Assembly: GCF_018860965.1 (NCBI RefSeq) | Contig: NZ_JAHKQF010000009.1 | Location: forward strand, 369,306 to 433,305 | Origin: Alteromonas sp. C1M14 | Lineage (GTDB): Bacteria > Pseudomonadota > Gammaproteobacteria > Enterobacterales > Alteromonadaceae | Direction: 5' to 3' | DNA: 64,000 bases | Part shown: one piece after another, positions 53,138 to 64,000 of the stretch | Layout of the letters: every line of letters begins with the position of its first letter | Position numbering within the stretch: the stretch's first letter is position 1 | Notes under the pieces: generated by a model | The model's database searches: none | What the model saw: the letters and a program-made list of their open reading frames with translations, nothing else | Told to the model about the DNA's origin: nothing | Translations under genes and position numbers: made by a program

Positions 53138-54460
53138 TTATTTTTGATGAGAAGACTTTATCAGTCTCGCGTAATAGAAACCATCCATTTGTTGTTCGCC
53201 CGGTAAGATCTGACGACCTGGGTTAGCAATGGTTTCTTCATCGGTCAGTATTGACAGTTGAGCATCTTCAGTGCGAGCTAGGAAGCTGACAATTTGATCC
53301 CTGTTTTCTTGTGGAAGCACAGAGCATGTGGCGTAAAGAAGGGTGCCGCCGGGTTTTAATAGTGCCCACATGGTATCTAGAATACGGGATTGTAAGTCGG
53401 CTAATGCATCGATATCCGACGCTTTGCGTAACCAGCGAATATCTGGATGGCGACGAATCACACCAGTAGCAGAACAGGGGGCATCGAGTAAAATACGATC
53501 ATACTGCTCACCGTTCCACCATGTTTCGGGGGCAAGTGCATCACCGGTTAATATGGTGGGGGAATGTTGTAGACGCTGCATGTTTTCCCGCACTCGTAAT
53601 AACCGTGTTTTATCGGCATCTAAGGCGGTGCAATGGCTGATATCTGGCTGAACTTCGAAGATGTGACCTGTTTTTCCACCTGGGGCTGCACAGCAATCTA
53701 GAATATTGTCTTTAGCTTGAGGCTGTAAATAGATCGCGGCGAGTTGTGCGGCACCATCCTGTACCGCAAACCAACCTTTTTGGAAGCCTGGTAAAGCAGT
53801 TATATCTACTCGAGTGGTGAGGATGATGCCTGCCGGCTGTGCCTCAGGCAAACAATAGGTTATGTTTAACTCGTCAAGTTGCTGACAAAATGCTCCACGT
53901 GAAACCTTTAGCAAATTTACCCGTAACCAAACCGGGGCTTTCTGGTTCATATTGTCTATGATGTCCCCTTGTTGGTCACTGTAAGCACGTTCTAATTTCT
54001 TAAATAGCCATTTTGGTAAGCCACTGTTTATTATGGGGTTATCTACTTTTTGTTCTTTCAATGATTGGCGTTCAAAATTGCGTAAAACGGCATTCACCAG
54101 TCCTTTTAGGGACATGGCCCCTAAATAAGGCGCGGCATTGACGGTTTCACTGACTGCGGCATGATCGGATACGCGGCTAAAAGCCATTTGATACATGCCA
54201 AGTAACATTAGATGTTCAACGACTTTCTTTTTCCCTTTTAACGGGTTGTCTAACAGTTGTCGAAGCCAGTGCTGTAATATGGGCAGGTGACGCAGTACAC
54301 CCAATGACATTTCTTGGATCCAAGCGTTATCTTTGCCCTGATGACGGCGCTGTACTTGGGCAAGGCATTCCCGGGTGGATTTACCTTGTTCTAGTACCTG
54401 ATAAATTACCCATGCGGTATCAGCCCGAAGGTTTTTTTGCCGTGGCAGAGGGGTGCTCAT
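53138..54460 (-). CDS. rsmB: 16S rRNA (cytosine967-C5)-methyltransferase
   Basis: 440 residues. An N-terminal NusB-like domain is followed by the RNA m5C methyltransferase core with [31 protein letters not shown] and [15 protein letters not shown]. Both catalytic cysteines are intact. The start overlaps the fmt stop by four bases, so translation is coupled. Confidence 0.97.
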   Translation of the reverse strand: MSTPLPRQKNLRADTAWVIYQVLEQGKSTRECLAQVQRRHQGKDNAWIQEMSLGVLRHLPILQHWLRQLLDNPLKGKKKVVEHLMLLGMYQMAFSRVSDHAAVSETVNAAPYLGAMSLKGLVNAVLRNFERQSLKEQKVDNPIINSGLPKWLFKKLERAYSDQQGDIIDNMNQKAPVWLRVNLLKVSRGAFCQQLDELNITYCLPEAQPAGIILTTRVDITALPGFQKGWFAVQDGAAQLAAIYLQPQAKDNILDCCAAPGGKTGHIFEVQPDISHCTALDADKTRLLRVRENMQRLQHSPTILTGDALAPETWWNGEQYDRILLDAPCSATGVIRRHPDIRWLRKASDIDALADLQSRILDTMWALLKPGGTLLYATCSVLPQENRDQIVSFLARTEDAQLSILTDEETIANPGRQILPGEQQMDGFYYARLIKSSHQK

Positions 54461-55416
54461 GCTACATCACCGCCGATGGGTTCACCTATAGTGAACCAAG
54501 CCCGACGGGCATTGATTACATCCGCTGCGGGCAGGGCCTTTTTGCCTGGAATTTGTAACTCAGTGATACAAAGGTCTGTTGAACCTGTGGCCACGACAAT
54601 GCCAAATTTATCTGCTTTCACCACGGTGCCGGGCGCTTGGGTTGATTGTGCGTCGGTTACAGTGGCCTTGAGTACCTTAACGTTACATTCGGGTAACTTC
54701 ATCCAAGCCACAGGCCAAGGAAAGAAAGCCCGTATATTACGCTCAATTTGTTCTGACGGCGCATGCCAATCTATTTGCGCTTCTTCTTTGCTGAGCTTTT
54801 TAGCATAAGTGGCTTGTTCATCATTTTGTTGCGAAGCGTTACTTATAAATGTAGATAAATCGTCAAGTACATAAAGCAAAGCCTGCGGACCAGATTGAGC
54901 GAGCTTCCCATACAGACTTGCGCTGGTGTCTTCTGGTGCAATTGCCGTGGTGGCAATATGCAGCATATCGCCAGTGTCGAGCCCTTCATCCATTTGCATA
55001 ATGGTAACGCCGGTTTCTTTATCGCCGGCCCAAATTGCCCGTTGAATTGGTGCCGCGCCACGCCAACGGGGTAGTATAGAGCCGTGAACGTTCAAGCAGC
55101 CTAAAGGCGGTATTTGCAAAACAGGTTTAGGCAGTATTAATCCATACGCCACCACAACCATCACATCTGCGTTGATCGCCGCTAATGTGGTTTGGGCTTC
55201 TGCGTTCTTAAGACTGGCAGGTTGATAAACCGGTATATCTTGGCTTTCTGCTAGCACTTTTACAGGGCTTGGCGTGAGTTTTTTGCCACGCCCTGCGGGT
55301 CTGTCAGGTTGGGTATAAACAGCCACAACCTGATGCTCAGATTTTAAAATCGCCTTAAGGTGATCGGCAGCAAAATCAGGCGTACCTGCAAAAATAATTC
55401 GTAGGGGAGTGGTCAC
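54457..55416 (-). CDS. fmt: Methionyl-tRNA formyltransferase
   Basis: 319 residues. [18 protein letters not shown] is the standard formyl-folate and catalytic motif, with the conserved SLLP-type loop reading SILP here. It formylates initiator Met-tRNA. Operon def-fmt-rsmB-trkA as in E. coli. Confidence 0.97.
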   Translation of the reverse strand: MTTPLRIIFAGTPDFAADHLKAILKSEHQVVAVYTQPDRPAGRGKKLTPSPVKVLAESQDIPVYQPASLKNAEAQTTLAAINADVMVVVAYGLILPKPVLQIPPLGCLNVHGSILPRWRGAAPIQRAIWAGDKETGVTIMQMDEGLDTGDMLHIATTAIAPEDTSASLYGKLAQSGPQALLYVLDDLSTFISNASQQNDEQATYAKKLSKEEAQIDWHAPSEQIERNIRAFFPWPVAWMKLPECNVKVLKATVTDAQSTQAPGTVVKADKFGIVVATGSTDLCITELQIPGKKALPAADVINARRAWFTIGEPIGGDVA

Positions 55417-55424
55417 GCTGATCC

Positions 55425-55934
55425 TTACAACTTAGCAGCCAAACGGGCTTCTTTTTCTAGTTTCTTTCGAATTCTCTGGCGCTTTAACGGCGACAGATAA
55501 TCTATAAATAGAATGCCTTTTAAATGATCCAACTCGTGCTGGATGCAGATAGCGAGTAGGCCATCAGCTTCAAGCTCAAAGGGCTGCCCATCGGCGTCTA
55601 AAGCCTTAACAGTAACGGTTTCTGCCCGATCCACTTTGGCATAGTTCCCCGGTACTGATAAACAGCCTTCTTCGCTAATTGTACTACCGTCTTTTGCAAT
55701 GATTTCAGGGTTGATAAATACCCGTGGCGTATCTTGGTCTTCCGATACGTCCATCACCACTACTTGTACGTGACGATTTACCTGAGTGGCCGCCAGTCCA
55801 ATGCCTTTTTCGTCCCGCATGGTTTCAAACATATCGGAAACGAGTTGTTTAATCTCATCGTTAACTGACTCTACAGGTTTCGCTACGGTGCGTAACCGCT
55901 CATCCGGGAAACTTAATACGTCTAATATTGCCAT
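55425..55934 (-). CDS. def: Peptide deformylase
   Basis: 169 residues. All three motifs are present: [19 protein letters not shown] (cysteine ligand) and QHELDHLKG (HExxH). It removes the formyl group from nascent proteins. It is eight bases before fmt. Confidence 0.98.
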   Translation of the reverse strand: MAILDVLSFPDERLRTVAKPVESVNDEIKQLVSDMFETMRDEKGIGLAATQVNRHVQVVVMDVSEDQDTPRVFINPEIIAKDGSTISEEGCLSVPGNYAKVDRAETVTVKALDADGQPFELEADGLLAICIQHELDHLKGILFIDYLSPLKRQRIRKKLEKEARLAAKL

Positions 55935-56115
55935 CTGTCGCTCAACTTCGCTTGCTTGTATGAATTAATATACGATCCAATTACCAGCACTATTTACTCG
56001 GTGGTTTCTGTTACTATTCTATCGTATAAAGGGGTTTTTCGTGCAGGTTTTTTGTTAAATCGCAATTTTCAAACCTAACACTGAATAAAAAACACTGACG
56101 GTCGATATAGAGTCT

Positions 56116-57237
56116 ATGTCGAAAATTTCAACAGGAGCAGTTGACGACACCATGGCAACGAGAATATTAATAAAAAGCTGTAAAACACTCCTCTCGGCGG
56201 GCGTATTGTTATTAGCCGGCCTCACCGGTCAAGCATTTGGTTTGACGTTGAAGGAGGGAGCACCGCAAACCTACACAGTGGAACGGAACGATACTCTTTG
56301 GGACATTGCTAATTTGTTCCTTGATCAACCTTGGTTATGGCCGGAGCTGTGGCAAAACAACACGCAAATAATTAACCCTCACCTTATTTATCCAGGTGAT
56401 GTGCTAGCCATTCAAATGATTGATGGCGAGCCCCAGTTAGTGGTGCAACGAAATAAAAAGCACATTACCTTAGGGCCATCAATGAGAAAGCAGAATAAAC
56501 CTGCGCCCATCAGTATGTTGCCGTGGACAGCTATTGCACCTTATCTCAATCAAAACGAACTTATCGCGCAAGAAGATTATGAAGATCTTCCTTATATTTT
56601 AGGCAATCAATCGGCAGATATTCGGTTTGTCACTGATGACATAGTGGTCAGCAGAAGCTACGGCCGATCTTCCGATCAGTATCGCATCCTTCGTCGCCAG
56701 TCTACGATTAAAAACCTTGATGGCGAGGTATTAGGCATACAGGTTCACCATGTGGCTGATGCAACCATGATTGATGATACGGTGCCTTTCCAGTGGTTGG
56801 TAAAAGTCACTAAGTCTAACTTCGAAGCACAGCGGGGCGATCGCCTTTATGATGGTGAATTTCTTGGCCCACAAGATCTCGTGTTACAGGCTGCCACAGC
56901 CGAACAGCGAGGGCATGTGGTGGGAAATCTTCATCAGCATCAGCTTTTGGGTAAAAATGATGTTGTGATCGTCGATTTGGGCCATGACGCCATAGAGCCG
57001 GGCACGGTGATGGGAATTTATGAACAAGGCCCAGATATTATCGATGGCGATCCACCCCAATACGTTGGCGAGAACAACGCGTTATACAGTGTTTTCAATG
57101 ACGGCAGTACCGTACAGCAACCCGCAATCAAAATTGGCGAAATTGTTATTTTTAAAACCTTCGATAAAGCAAGTTACGGTATTATTACCCGCGCACGGGA
57201 GCTGGTGAATACAGGGGCCATCGTCGCTACGCCATAG
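56116..57237 (+). CDS. LysM peptidoglycan-binding domain protein
   Basis: 373 residues. A signal peptide (about 13-40, ATRILIKSCKTLLSAGVLLLAGLTGQAFG) precedes one LysM domain: YTVERNDTLWDIANLFLDQPWLWPELWQNN (about 54-85). The C-terminal 250 residues are a beta-rich region without a named domain. The ATG at 56152 (MATRILIKS) is an alternative that starts closer to the signal. It lies between def and dprA, a common location for such LysM genes in gammaproteobacteria. Confidence 0.9.
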   Translation: MSKISTGAVDDTMATRILIKSCKTLLSAGVLLLAGLTGQAFGLTLKEGAPQTYTVERNDTLWDIANLFLDQPWLWPELWQNNTQIINPHLIYPGDVLAIQMIDGEPQLVVQRNKKHITLGPSMRKQNKPAPISMLPWTAIAPYLNQNELIAQEDYEDLPYILGNQSADIRFVTDDIVVSRSYGRSSDQYRILRRQSTIKNLDGEVLGIQVHHVADATMIDDTVPFQWLVKVTKSNFEAQRGDRLYDGEFLGPQDLVLQAATAEQRGHVVGNLHQHQLLGKNDVVIVDLGHDAIEPGTVMGIYEQGPDIIDGDPPQYVGENNALYSVFNDGSTVQQPAIKIGEIVIFKTFDKASYGIITRARELVNTGAIVATP

Positions 57238-57273
57238 GCTTTGTATAAATGCTGTAACAAAAGGAGTTACAGC

Positions 57274-58395
57274 ATGTCTACCATTCAATCTAGCCCGCAA
57301 CTCACGGCTTATCTGGCTATGGCCACCGTACCTAAAATGACGCCACAAAAATGGCGTCAGCTTTTAGTTGAGACAAAAACCACCCCCGTCGACCTTATCC
57401 ACGGGTCGACATTGCCTATTTCAGATGAGGCGTTGCAGCAACACATCAATAGGCTTCGTCAACGCATCGTATGGGAAAAAGTTGAATCTGCACTGAATTG
57501 GCAACAAGAAGCCAGTACACACGCCATCTTATACGAAGGTAGTTGTCATTGGCCTGAAGGTTTTCAATCTCTTTCCTCGGCACCTCTCGTTTTGTTTTGT
57601 CATGGCGATGAGGGGTTATTGTCTGCGCCGCAAATTGCAATAGTGGGTAGTCGACGAGCGACTGTATCTGGCTTGGCGGTGGCGACCGATATCGCAGCAG
57701 GACTTGCTAAGCAGGGGCTTTGCGTTACCAGCGGCCTAGCTGCAGGCATAGATGCTGCGGCTCATAAGGGCGCGATGGCACATCCGGGGCGTACCATTGC
57801 CTTTTTAGGCACGGGGCCGGATCTCACCTACCCACATCGACATAGCAAGCTTCGCCACGCTATTTTAGAACATAACGGATTAATTGTTTCTGAGTTCTGG
57901 CCGGGTACACCACCTCGGCGCCATCACTTTCCTCAGCGCAATCGACTTATCGCCGCAATATCAAAAGGTACATTGGTGGTGGAAGCAACAATAAACAGCG
58001 GTACCTTGATAACGGCGAATATGGCCGCAGATCTAGGGCGCGATGTCTTTGCGGTGCCAGGTAACATCGCTAATCCGCTAACCGAAGGCTGCCACTTTTT
58101 AATACAACAAGGGGCAAAGCTGGTGGTGTCTGCCAAAGACATCCTAGAGGAATTGGTTTGTTTTTGCCCTTTGATACACTCTGACCCCGTTAGTTCAGAG
58201 GAAAAAAGTAAAGATGAAAACTTGGCAACGGATAAATTATTAGATAGTGTGGAGTTTGATGTGACTAGCGTTGACACTATTGCTGAACGCAGCGCTCTGC
58301 CTGTATCTGAAGTAGTGGCAGCATTAATCGAATATGAGCTGCGAGATCTTGTAGCCCCGGTACCCGGTGGTTATGTCAAATTGAGGGGGAAATAA
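57274..58395 (+). CDS. dprA: DNA-processing protein DprA
   Basis: 373 residues. Rossmann-like core: IAIVGSRRATVSGLAVA, SGLAAGIDAAAHKGAM and the FPQRNRLIAA segment. It protects incoming single-stranded DNA and loads RecA during transformation. AAGGAG eight bases before the ATG at 57274 supports this start; an ATG 33 bases upstream has no site. Confidence 0.95.
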   Translation: MSTIQSSPQLTAYLAMATVPKMTPQKWRQLLVETKTTPVDLIHGSTLPISDEALQQHINRLRQRIVWEKVESALNWQQEASTHAILYEGSCHWPEGFQSLSSAPLVLFCHGDEGLLSAPQIAIVGSRRATVSGLAVATDIAAGLAKQGLCVTSGLAAGIDAAAHKGAMAHPGRTIAFLGTGPDLTYPHRHSKLRHAILEHNGLIVSEFWPGTPPRRHHFPQRNRLIAAISKGTLVVEATINSGTLITANMAADLGRDVFAVPGNIANPLTEGCHFLIQQGAKLVVSAKDILEELVCFCPLIHSDPVSSEEKSKDENLATDKLLDSVEFDVTSVDTIAERSALPVSEVVAALIEYELRDLVAPVPGGYVKLRGK

Positions 58396-58398
58396 ACC

Positions 58399-58875
58399 AT
58401 GTTCGACATCCTCATGTACTTGTTTGAGAATTTCATACATAGTGAAACGGAAATTCGGGTTGATCAAGACGAATTAACCGATGAGCTCGTACGCGCTGGT
58501 TTTCATCATGATGAAATCTACAAAGCATTAGCCTGGTTAGAAAAGCTTGCTGCGCTGCAGGAAACGGATGATAAACCGTATTTCTGCAAAGGTATTTCGT
58601 CAGGGGTTAGCCGCATTTATACCCATGAAGAGCAAATGCGTCTGGACGTAGAATGTCAGGGGTTCTTGATGTTCTTAGAACAGGTTGGGGTACTCGATGC
58701 TTCCACTCGAGAAATGGTTATCGACAGAGTGATGGAGATTGATTCTCCCGAATTCTGTTTAGAAGATCTTAAATGGGTGGTGTTAATGGTGTTGTTCAAT
58801 GTACCAGGTAAAGAGAATGCATACGCGCAGATGGAAGATCTTTTATTTGAAGAGTCTGACGGTACACTGCACTAA
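58399..58875 (+). CDS. smg: Smg family protein (DUF494)
   Basis: 158 residues, standard size. It opens [35 protein letters not shown], characteristic of Smg. Function is unknown, though it usually lies beside dprA. Three bases after the dprA stop. Confidence 0.95.
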   Translation: MFDILMYLFENFIHSETEIRVDQDELTDELVRAGFHHDEIYKALAWLEKLAALQETDDKPYFCKGISSGVSRIYTHEEQMRLDVECQGFLMFLEQVGVLDASTREMVIDRVMEIDSPEFCLEDLKWVVLMVLFNVPGKENAYAQMEDLLFEESDGTLH

Positions 58876-58900
58876 AGTAGGAGCGTAACCGGCATTCTTT

Positions 58901-59449
58901 ATGTCAAAAATTGATCATTCTTTATTCTCGGCCCATGAACATGCCCTGGAACATACCTTTGGTGACTGTCCTGAATGCGGCAGTCATTTACATATCCGAA
59001 ATAGCAAAAGCGGGCCCTTCATTGGTTGTTCTGCTTACCCAAAGTGCGATTTCAGTAAACCCCTTCATGATCAACAAACCACCACATTAAAAGAAATCGC
59101 AGGCGCTTTGTGTCCGCAGTGCGGGCACACACTTGCGATTAAAAAAGGTCGTTATGGCATGTTTATAGGCTGTACCGCCTTTCCCCAATGCCATCATATC
59201 GAACCAATAAAAAAACAAGAAGATACCCAATTTTTATGTCCCCAGTGTAAAACAGGGCACATTATTGAAAGAACAAATAAATACGGTAAGCGTTTTTATG
59301 CCTGTAATCACTACCCTAAGTGCAAATATGTCATAAATTCGCCACCCGTAGCGGGCACCTGTCCTGAGTGTGGCTGGGCATTGCTTATCGCCAAGAAAGG
59401 AAAGGTGTGTTGTCCCCAACCAACTTGCGACTTTCAAGTAGACCCCTAA
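58901..59449 (+). CDS. Topoisomerase zinc-ribbon protein (YrdD-like)
   Basis: 182 residues. Four C4 zinc-ribbon repeats resembling the C-terminus of topoisomerase I: CPECGSHLHI..GPFIGCSAYPKC, CPQCGHTLAI..GMFIGCTAFPQC, CPQCKTGHII..RFYACNHYPKC and a CPECGW..CCPQPTC. It probably binds single-stranded nucleic acid. In E. coli yrdD lies in the same smg-tsaC cluster. Confidence 0.88.
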   Translation: MSKIDHSLFSAHEHALEHTFGDCPECGSHLHIRNSKSGPFIGCSAYPKCDFSKPLHDQQTTTLKEIAGALCPQCGHTLAIKKGRYGMFIGCTAFPQCHHIEPIKKQEDTQFLCPQCKTGHIIERTNKYGKRFYACNHYPKCKYVINSPPVAGTCPECGWALLIAKKGKVCCPQPTCDFQVDP

Positions 59450-59451
59450 CT

Positions 59452-60947
<1,496 letters not shown>

Positions 60948-60964
60948 TGTTACAGCCGTAACTT

Positions 60965-61027
60965 TTGACCTGGATCAAGCTTAATTGTCTGTGTTGAAAA
61001 CAGATTTTTTTACTTGTTCCAGATCAA
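60965..61027. promoter_or_regulatory. Two FNR-like boxes upstream of ompW
   Basis: TTGACCTGGATCAA (60965-60978) and TTGTTCCAGATCAA (61014-61027) each fit the FNR/ANR site TTGATnnnnATCAA with one mismatch. Their centres are about 49 bases apart. The ompW start is 62 bases downstream. E. coli ompW is known to respond to oxygen, but binding here is inferred. Confidence 0.6.
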
Positions 61028-61089
61028 CATTTTGATTTTCTCGAGGCGTAAAGTACGCACATCAACGTTAAACAAACGAGAGAATCCAA

Positions 61090-61767
61090 ATGAAAAAAAC
61101 TACCCTTGCAACACTCATTCTGGCAGCAATTGCATCTCCAGCCATGGCGTATGACGCAGGTGATATCATCGTTCGCGCGGGTCTTACTACCGTGACACCT
61201 AATGACGACTCCAGCAATGTTAACGTAGACGCCTTAGGCGGTAATGTCGGTATGGGTGCGGAAGTTGATTCAAACACACAGTTAGGTTTGAACTTCGTTT
61301 ATATGTTCGATTCTAATTGGGGGGTTGAAGTCCTTGCCGCTACACCTTTTAGTCATGACGTAGAATTAACGGGTACCGCCGATAACGCGCTTGCTCTTGG
61401 CGATGGCCAACTCGCTGACGTGAAGCATTTACCTCCTACCGTGAGTGCCGTGTATTTCTTTGATACCGACTCTGCCGCCACGCCCTACGTGGGATTGGGA
61501 TTAAACTACACCATTTTCTTCGATGAAGATTTTACTGATGCGCGGGAAGAGCAAACGTTTTCTGATCTCGACTTGGACAATTCTTTTGGGTTAGCGGCCC
61601 AAGTTGGCGTTGACTACCAGCTGGATGAAAAATGGTTGTTGAATGCATCTATCCGCTACATCGATATCGATACCACTGCCGAGTTTACTGTGGCCGATGT
61701 GCCCGGAAGTGTTGATGTAGATATCGACCCTTGGGTATACACCCTATCAGTAGGTTATGTCTTCTAA
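61090..61767 (+). CDS. ompW: Outer membrane protein OmpW
   Basis: 225 residues with a signal peptide cleaved after SPAMA|YD (residue 20-21). The mature protein has GDIIVRAGLTTVTP at the start, alternating beta strands, and a terminal aromatic YTLSVGYVF, as in eight-stranded OmpW porins. OmpW transports small hydrophobic molecules. GAGAATCC precedes the ATG weakly; a strong terminator follows at 61794. Confidence 0.93.
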   Translation: MKKTTLATLILAAIASPAMAYDAGDIIVRAGLTTVTPNDDSSNVNVDALGGNVGMGAEVDSNTQLGLNFVYMFDSNWGVEVLAATPFSHDVELTGTADNALALGDGQLADVKHLPPTVSAVYFFDTDSAATPYVGLGLNYTIFFDEDFTDAREEQTFSDLDLDNSFGLAAQVGVDYQLDEKWLLNASIRYIDIDTTAEFTVADVPGSVDVDIDPWVYTLSVGYVF

Positions 61768-61793
61768 GTAGTTATCGCACTAACTTGCCTGTT

Positions 61794-61821
61794 GCCCTCT
61801 TATATAAGAGGGCTTTTTTTT
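61794..61821 (+). terminator. Terminator of ompW
   Basis: Stem GCCCTCT/AGAGGGC with six-base TATATA loop and eight T. Its T tract touches the stop codon of the converging truncated hemoglobin gene. Confidence 0.9.
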
Positions 61822-62260
61822 AAGGGTCGTCTTTATTAATCATATGTTCGGCGAGCTGATCTAGGGCGCGGAGTAATTGTTCTGCTAGTTGAATATCATG
61901 TACCGTCTGCATCATAGCTTTACGCATGCAATACATCCATTGCCGTTTTAGAGCTGGGGTTACTGTAAAAGGTAGGTGTCTAGCGCGTAGTCGTGGATGA
62001 CCAAACTGTTGTTGATAATCGTCCGGTCCTCCCAGCCACATACTTAGATATAGAGTAAATACTCGACGGATCCTATCTAATGGTAAAGGATGTATGGCTA
62101 ATAAATCCTTTGCCATGGGATCCTGTTCCATGATGTCATAGAATCGATTAGCAAGAAGGTGGACTGCGTTGGCACCGCCGATATGCGCATACGGTGTATT
62201 CGGGTAAGCCTGGTCCTTCGATGTTTCTTTTGATTTACTTAGAAAATTAATAATGCCCAT
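61820..62260 (-). CDS. Group II truncated hemoglobin
   Basis: About 146 residues from the ATG at 62260. The heme pocket features are NTPYAHIGGANAVHLLANRFYD, the FTLYLSMWLGGPDDYQQQFGHPRLRARHLPF block with the likely proximal histidine in RARHLPF, and a C-terminal helix. It binds oxygen or nitric oxide. Its start codon overlaps that of the divergent aroE (61-base-level promoter overlap). A longer form from 62314 is possible but would be read over aroE. Confidence 0.85.
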   Translation of the reverse strand: MGIINFLSKSKETSKDQAYPNTPYAHIGGANAVHLLANRFYDIMEQDPMAKDLLAIHPLPLDRIRRVFTLYLSMWLGGPDDYQQQFGHPRLRARHLPFTVTPALKRQWMYCMRKAMMQTVHDIQLAEQLLRALDQLAEHMINKDDP

Positions 62261-63071
62261 GAAAAAATTCGCAGTGTTTGGTAACCCCATTGCCCATAGT
62301 CTATCACCAGCCATTCATAATATGTTCGCTGAATTGACTGGTGAGCACATCGATTATCGTATTATTGAGTCAGAAATCGATAATTTTGAAAACGACCTTT
62401 CAGCCTTTTTTGATGAAGAGGGGGTGGTGGGATGCAATATAACCGCACCATTTAAAGAACGGGCTTACAGGCTTTGTGAAGGCAGTTGTAATGCTGAAGC
62501 AAAAACGGCTGAGGCTGTGAATACCCTGCATAAGAAAGGCGACCAGCTATTGGGGTATACCACAGATGGTATGGGGCTGGTGGCCGACCTAATTCGTCAT
62601 CTAGGCACGTTAGAAGGGAAAAAGGTATTGTTACTTGGCGCGGGTGGTGCAACTCGCGGGGTGGTAGAGCCCCTATTAAAGGCGAAAGTGGCAACCTTAT
62701 TTATTACCAACAGAACCATGGCTAAAGCTGAAGCTATCGTAGCCGCTATTGGTCAGCACAATTTCCAGTCGGTAGCTCAATCTGATTTGGACCATCTACA
62801 TGCAGATATTGTTATAAATTGTACCTCGGCTAGCTTGACCGGTGATTTACCGGCAGTATCTGCAGGGGCATTTAAACAATGTGCGTTAGCCTATGACATG
62901 TCCTATGGACGTGGGCAGACACGATTTATGGCGTTTGCAAAAGAAAATGGCGCCGCACAAACCCTAGATGGTTTTGGGATGTTAGTAGAGCAGGCTGCCG
63001 CGGCCTTTACCATTTGGACAGGAAAAACCCCAGACACCTCTGAGGTCATTAAACATTTACGGCCAAAATAG
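62259..63071 (+). CDS. aroE: Shikimate dehydrogenase
   Basis: 270 residues from the ATG at 62259 (MKKFAVFGNPIAHSLSPAIHN); an ATG six bases upstream only adds two residues. SLSPAIHNMFAE, NITAPFKERAYRLCEG and GAGGATRGVVEPLL are typical. It catalyses 3-dehydroshikimate reduction in aromatic amino acid synthesis. The start region overlaps the divergent globin gene. Confidence 0.96.
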   Translation: MKKFAVFGNPIAHSLSPAIHNMFAELTGEHIDYRIIESEIDNFENDLSAFFDEEGVVGCNITAPFKERAYRLCEGSCNAEAKTAEAVNTLHKKGDQLLGYTTDGMGLVADLIRHLGTLEGKKVLLLGAGGATRGVVEPLLKAKVATLFITNRTMAKAEAIVAAIGQHNFQSVAQSDLDHLHADIVINCTSASLTGDLPAVSAGAFKQCALAYDMSYGRGQTRFMAFAKENGAAQTLDGFGMLVEQAAAAFTIWTGKTPDTSEVIKHLRPK

Positions 63072-63081
63072 AGGGCAAGAT

Positions 63082-63615
63082 TTAAGACTGTTGAAGGTAC
63101 TCGTCTTTAAGTTGCACATAGTTTTGCGCCGATAAAGCAAGAAAGTGACGCTCTTTATCATTTAAAGGGCGCTTCTTCACCATGGGGTTGCCCACATAGA
63201 GAAAGCCGCTTTCCAGTTTCTTGTTAGGCGGCACTAATGTTCCCGCACCTATAAAGACATCATCTTCTACAATGACGCCATCCATGATAATGGCACCCAT
63301 ACCTACTAATATTCTATTGCCAAGCTTGCAGCCGTGCAGCATACACTTATGACCGATTGTGACATCGTCTCCAATAATAAGAGGGAAGCCATTGGGCTGG
63401 CTGTCAGAACGACGGGTAACATGAAGGACGGTACCATCTTGAATATTTGTGCGTGCACCAATCGATATTGTATTAACGTCACCTCTAGCGGCGACTAAAG
63501 GCCAGACACTGGCATCAGAGCCCAGTGTTATATCACCAACTAGGACGGCGGACTCATCGACGTATACAGCATCGCCGAGAGAAGGGAGGGTATTATTATA
63601 TGGACGTAAAGGCAT
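63082..63615 (-). CDS. Gamma-class carbonic anhydrase family protein YrdA
   Basis: 177 residues from the ATG at 63615 (MPLRPYNNTLPSLGDAVYVDESA) with GAGG before it; longer starts are implausible. A left-handed beta-helix of hexapeptide repeats with RTNIQDGTVLHV and IGHKCMLHGCKLGN, carrying the zinc histidines. Carbonic anhydrase activity has not been shown for all members. In E. coli yrdA lies next to aroE and an rRNA operon, as here. Confidence 0.9.
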   Translation of the reverse strand: MPLRPYNNTLPSLGDAVYVDESAVLVGDITLGSDASVWPLVAARGDVNTISIGARTNIQDGTVLHVTRRSDSQPNGFPLIIGDDVTIGHKCMLHGCKLGNRILVGMGAIIMDGVIVEDDVFIGAGTLVPPNKKLESGFLYVGNPMVKKRPLNDKERHFLALSAQNYVQLKDEYLQQS

Positions 63616-63887
63616 CGTTAACCTCGTTTGAATTATCAATAGGTGCACTATACGCCGAGAAATGCTCGCTTTATAGCCTCTGCAGCACAAGAAATGAGCG
63701 AACGAAACAAATATGACAGTTTTTTTAAAATAGTTATTGACCTTGTCGCAGAATTCCCTAAAATGCGCATCCGCTTCGACAGGAAAGATTAAATCTGAAC
63801 TGGCAAAGCTAGTCACTACTAACTGTGTAAGTCAATAGTGGCGAGGTTTTCAAGGAAATGCTTTAGAAAATAATTTTTCAAAAAGTG

Positions 63888-64000
63888 TTGACATGATAAT
63901 CGAAAGGCGTAGAATACGCGCCTCGCTTCAAGGGGTTGGAAACAACAACGATTGAAGCAGTTTTGAGTGACACGCTCTTGAAAATTAAATTTCAAAAAGA
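63888..64000 (+). promoter_or_regulatory. rRNA operon P1-type promoter and leader
   Basis: TTGACA (63888-63893), 16-base spacer, TAGAAT (63910-63915), and a GC-rich discriminator (ACGCGCCTC) match rrn P1 promoters. An A/T-rich UP-like element precedes it (63861-63887). A boxA-like CGCTCTTGAAAA (63973-63984) lies near the window end, suggesting the 16S rRNA gene begins soon after 64000. Confidence 0.85.

Noticed and set aside
53891..53906. parS-like TGCTCCACGTGAAACC inside rsmB
   Set aside because: Three differences from the consensus and far from the main parS sites; possible weak site, not called as a feature.
63616..63816. Longer yrdA reading to 63816
   Set aside because: The extra 67 residues are not typical of the family and lie over the rRNA promoter side; the ATG at 63615 with GAGG is better.

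Overview
The window comes from the chromosome of a marine-type gammaproteobacterium, most like the Alteromonadales. The evidence is the gene order: the atp operon, parAB, rsmG-mnmG, an E. coli-style oriC, mioC-mnmE-yidC-rnpA-rpmH, then dnaA-dnaN-recF-gyrB, glyQS, polA with Spot 42 RNA, trkAH, and the def-fmt-rsmB / dprA-smg-tsaC-hemF-aroE-yrdA cluster running into an rRNA promoter. Almost every protein has an obvious gammaproteobacterial counterpart. GATC (Dam-type) sites are strongly clustered around replication genes.

Layout. 1-10400 is accessory: the 3' part of yicC, a DUF6708-like membrane protein with an ADP-ribosylglycohydrolase, a LysR/MFS/SnoaL group, an OmpA-type lipoprotein, an HD-GYP protein, an alkyltransferase-like protein, TapT, a multi-TM protein and a VOC protein. 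10403-17550 is the F1Fo ATP synthase operon (minus strand, atpIBEFHAGDC, with a strong terminator). 17747-22026 is parB-parA-rsmG-mnmG. 22195-22565 is oriC (18 GATC sites, several DnaA boxes). 22704-28994 is dnaC-like, dnaT-like, mioC, mnmE, yajQ, yidC, yidD, rnpA, rpmH. 29614-35932 is dnaA-dnaN-recF-gyrB, and recF holds two parS centromere sites, so the origin, initiator, loader and partition system all lie within about 17 kb.

35979-38705 is the most unusual stretch. A 60-residue peptide with a colicin V-type double-glycine leader is followed by a two-TM protein and a rhomboid-family protease. They form an apparent three-gene microcin-like operon that I do not recognise from any described system. 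The 5' end of the rhomboid gene shows a reading-frame break at a six-A tract. A divergent SRAP (YedK/HMCES-like) gene and a small lipoprotein follow.

38764-49115 holds glyS-glyQ, tag, a DUF2489 protein, yihI, a methyltransferase, a candidate structured sRNA (at the place where E. coli has csrC), cytochrome c4, engB, Spot 42 RNA (short form) and polA. Upstream of polA is another cluster of six GATC sites with two perfect DnaA boxes. 49538-57237 holds elbB, trkH, trkA, rsmB, fmt, def and a LysM protein. 57274-63615 holds dprA, smg, a topoisomerase zinc-ribbon protein, tsaC, hemF, ompW (two FNR-like boxes upstream), a truncated hemoglobin overlapping the start of aroE, and the gamma-carbonic anhydrase yrdA. 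The window ends in an rrn-type promoter and leader just before where 16S rRNA should begin.

All calls come from reading the sequence. No database search, structure prediction or alignment was run.
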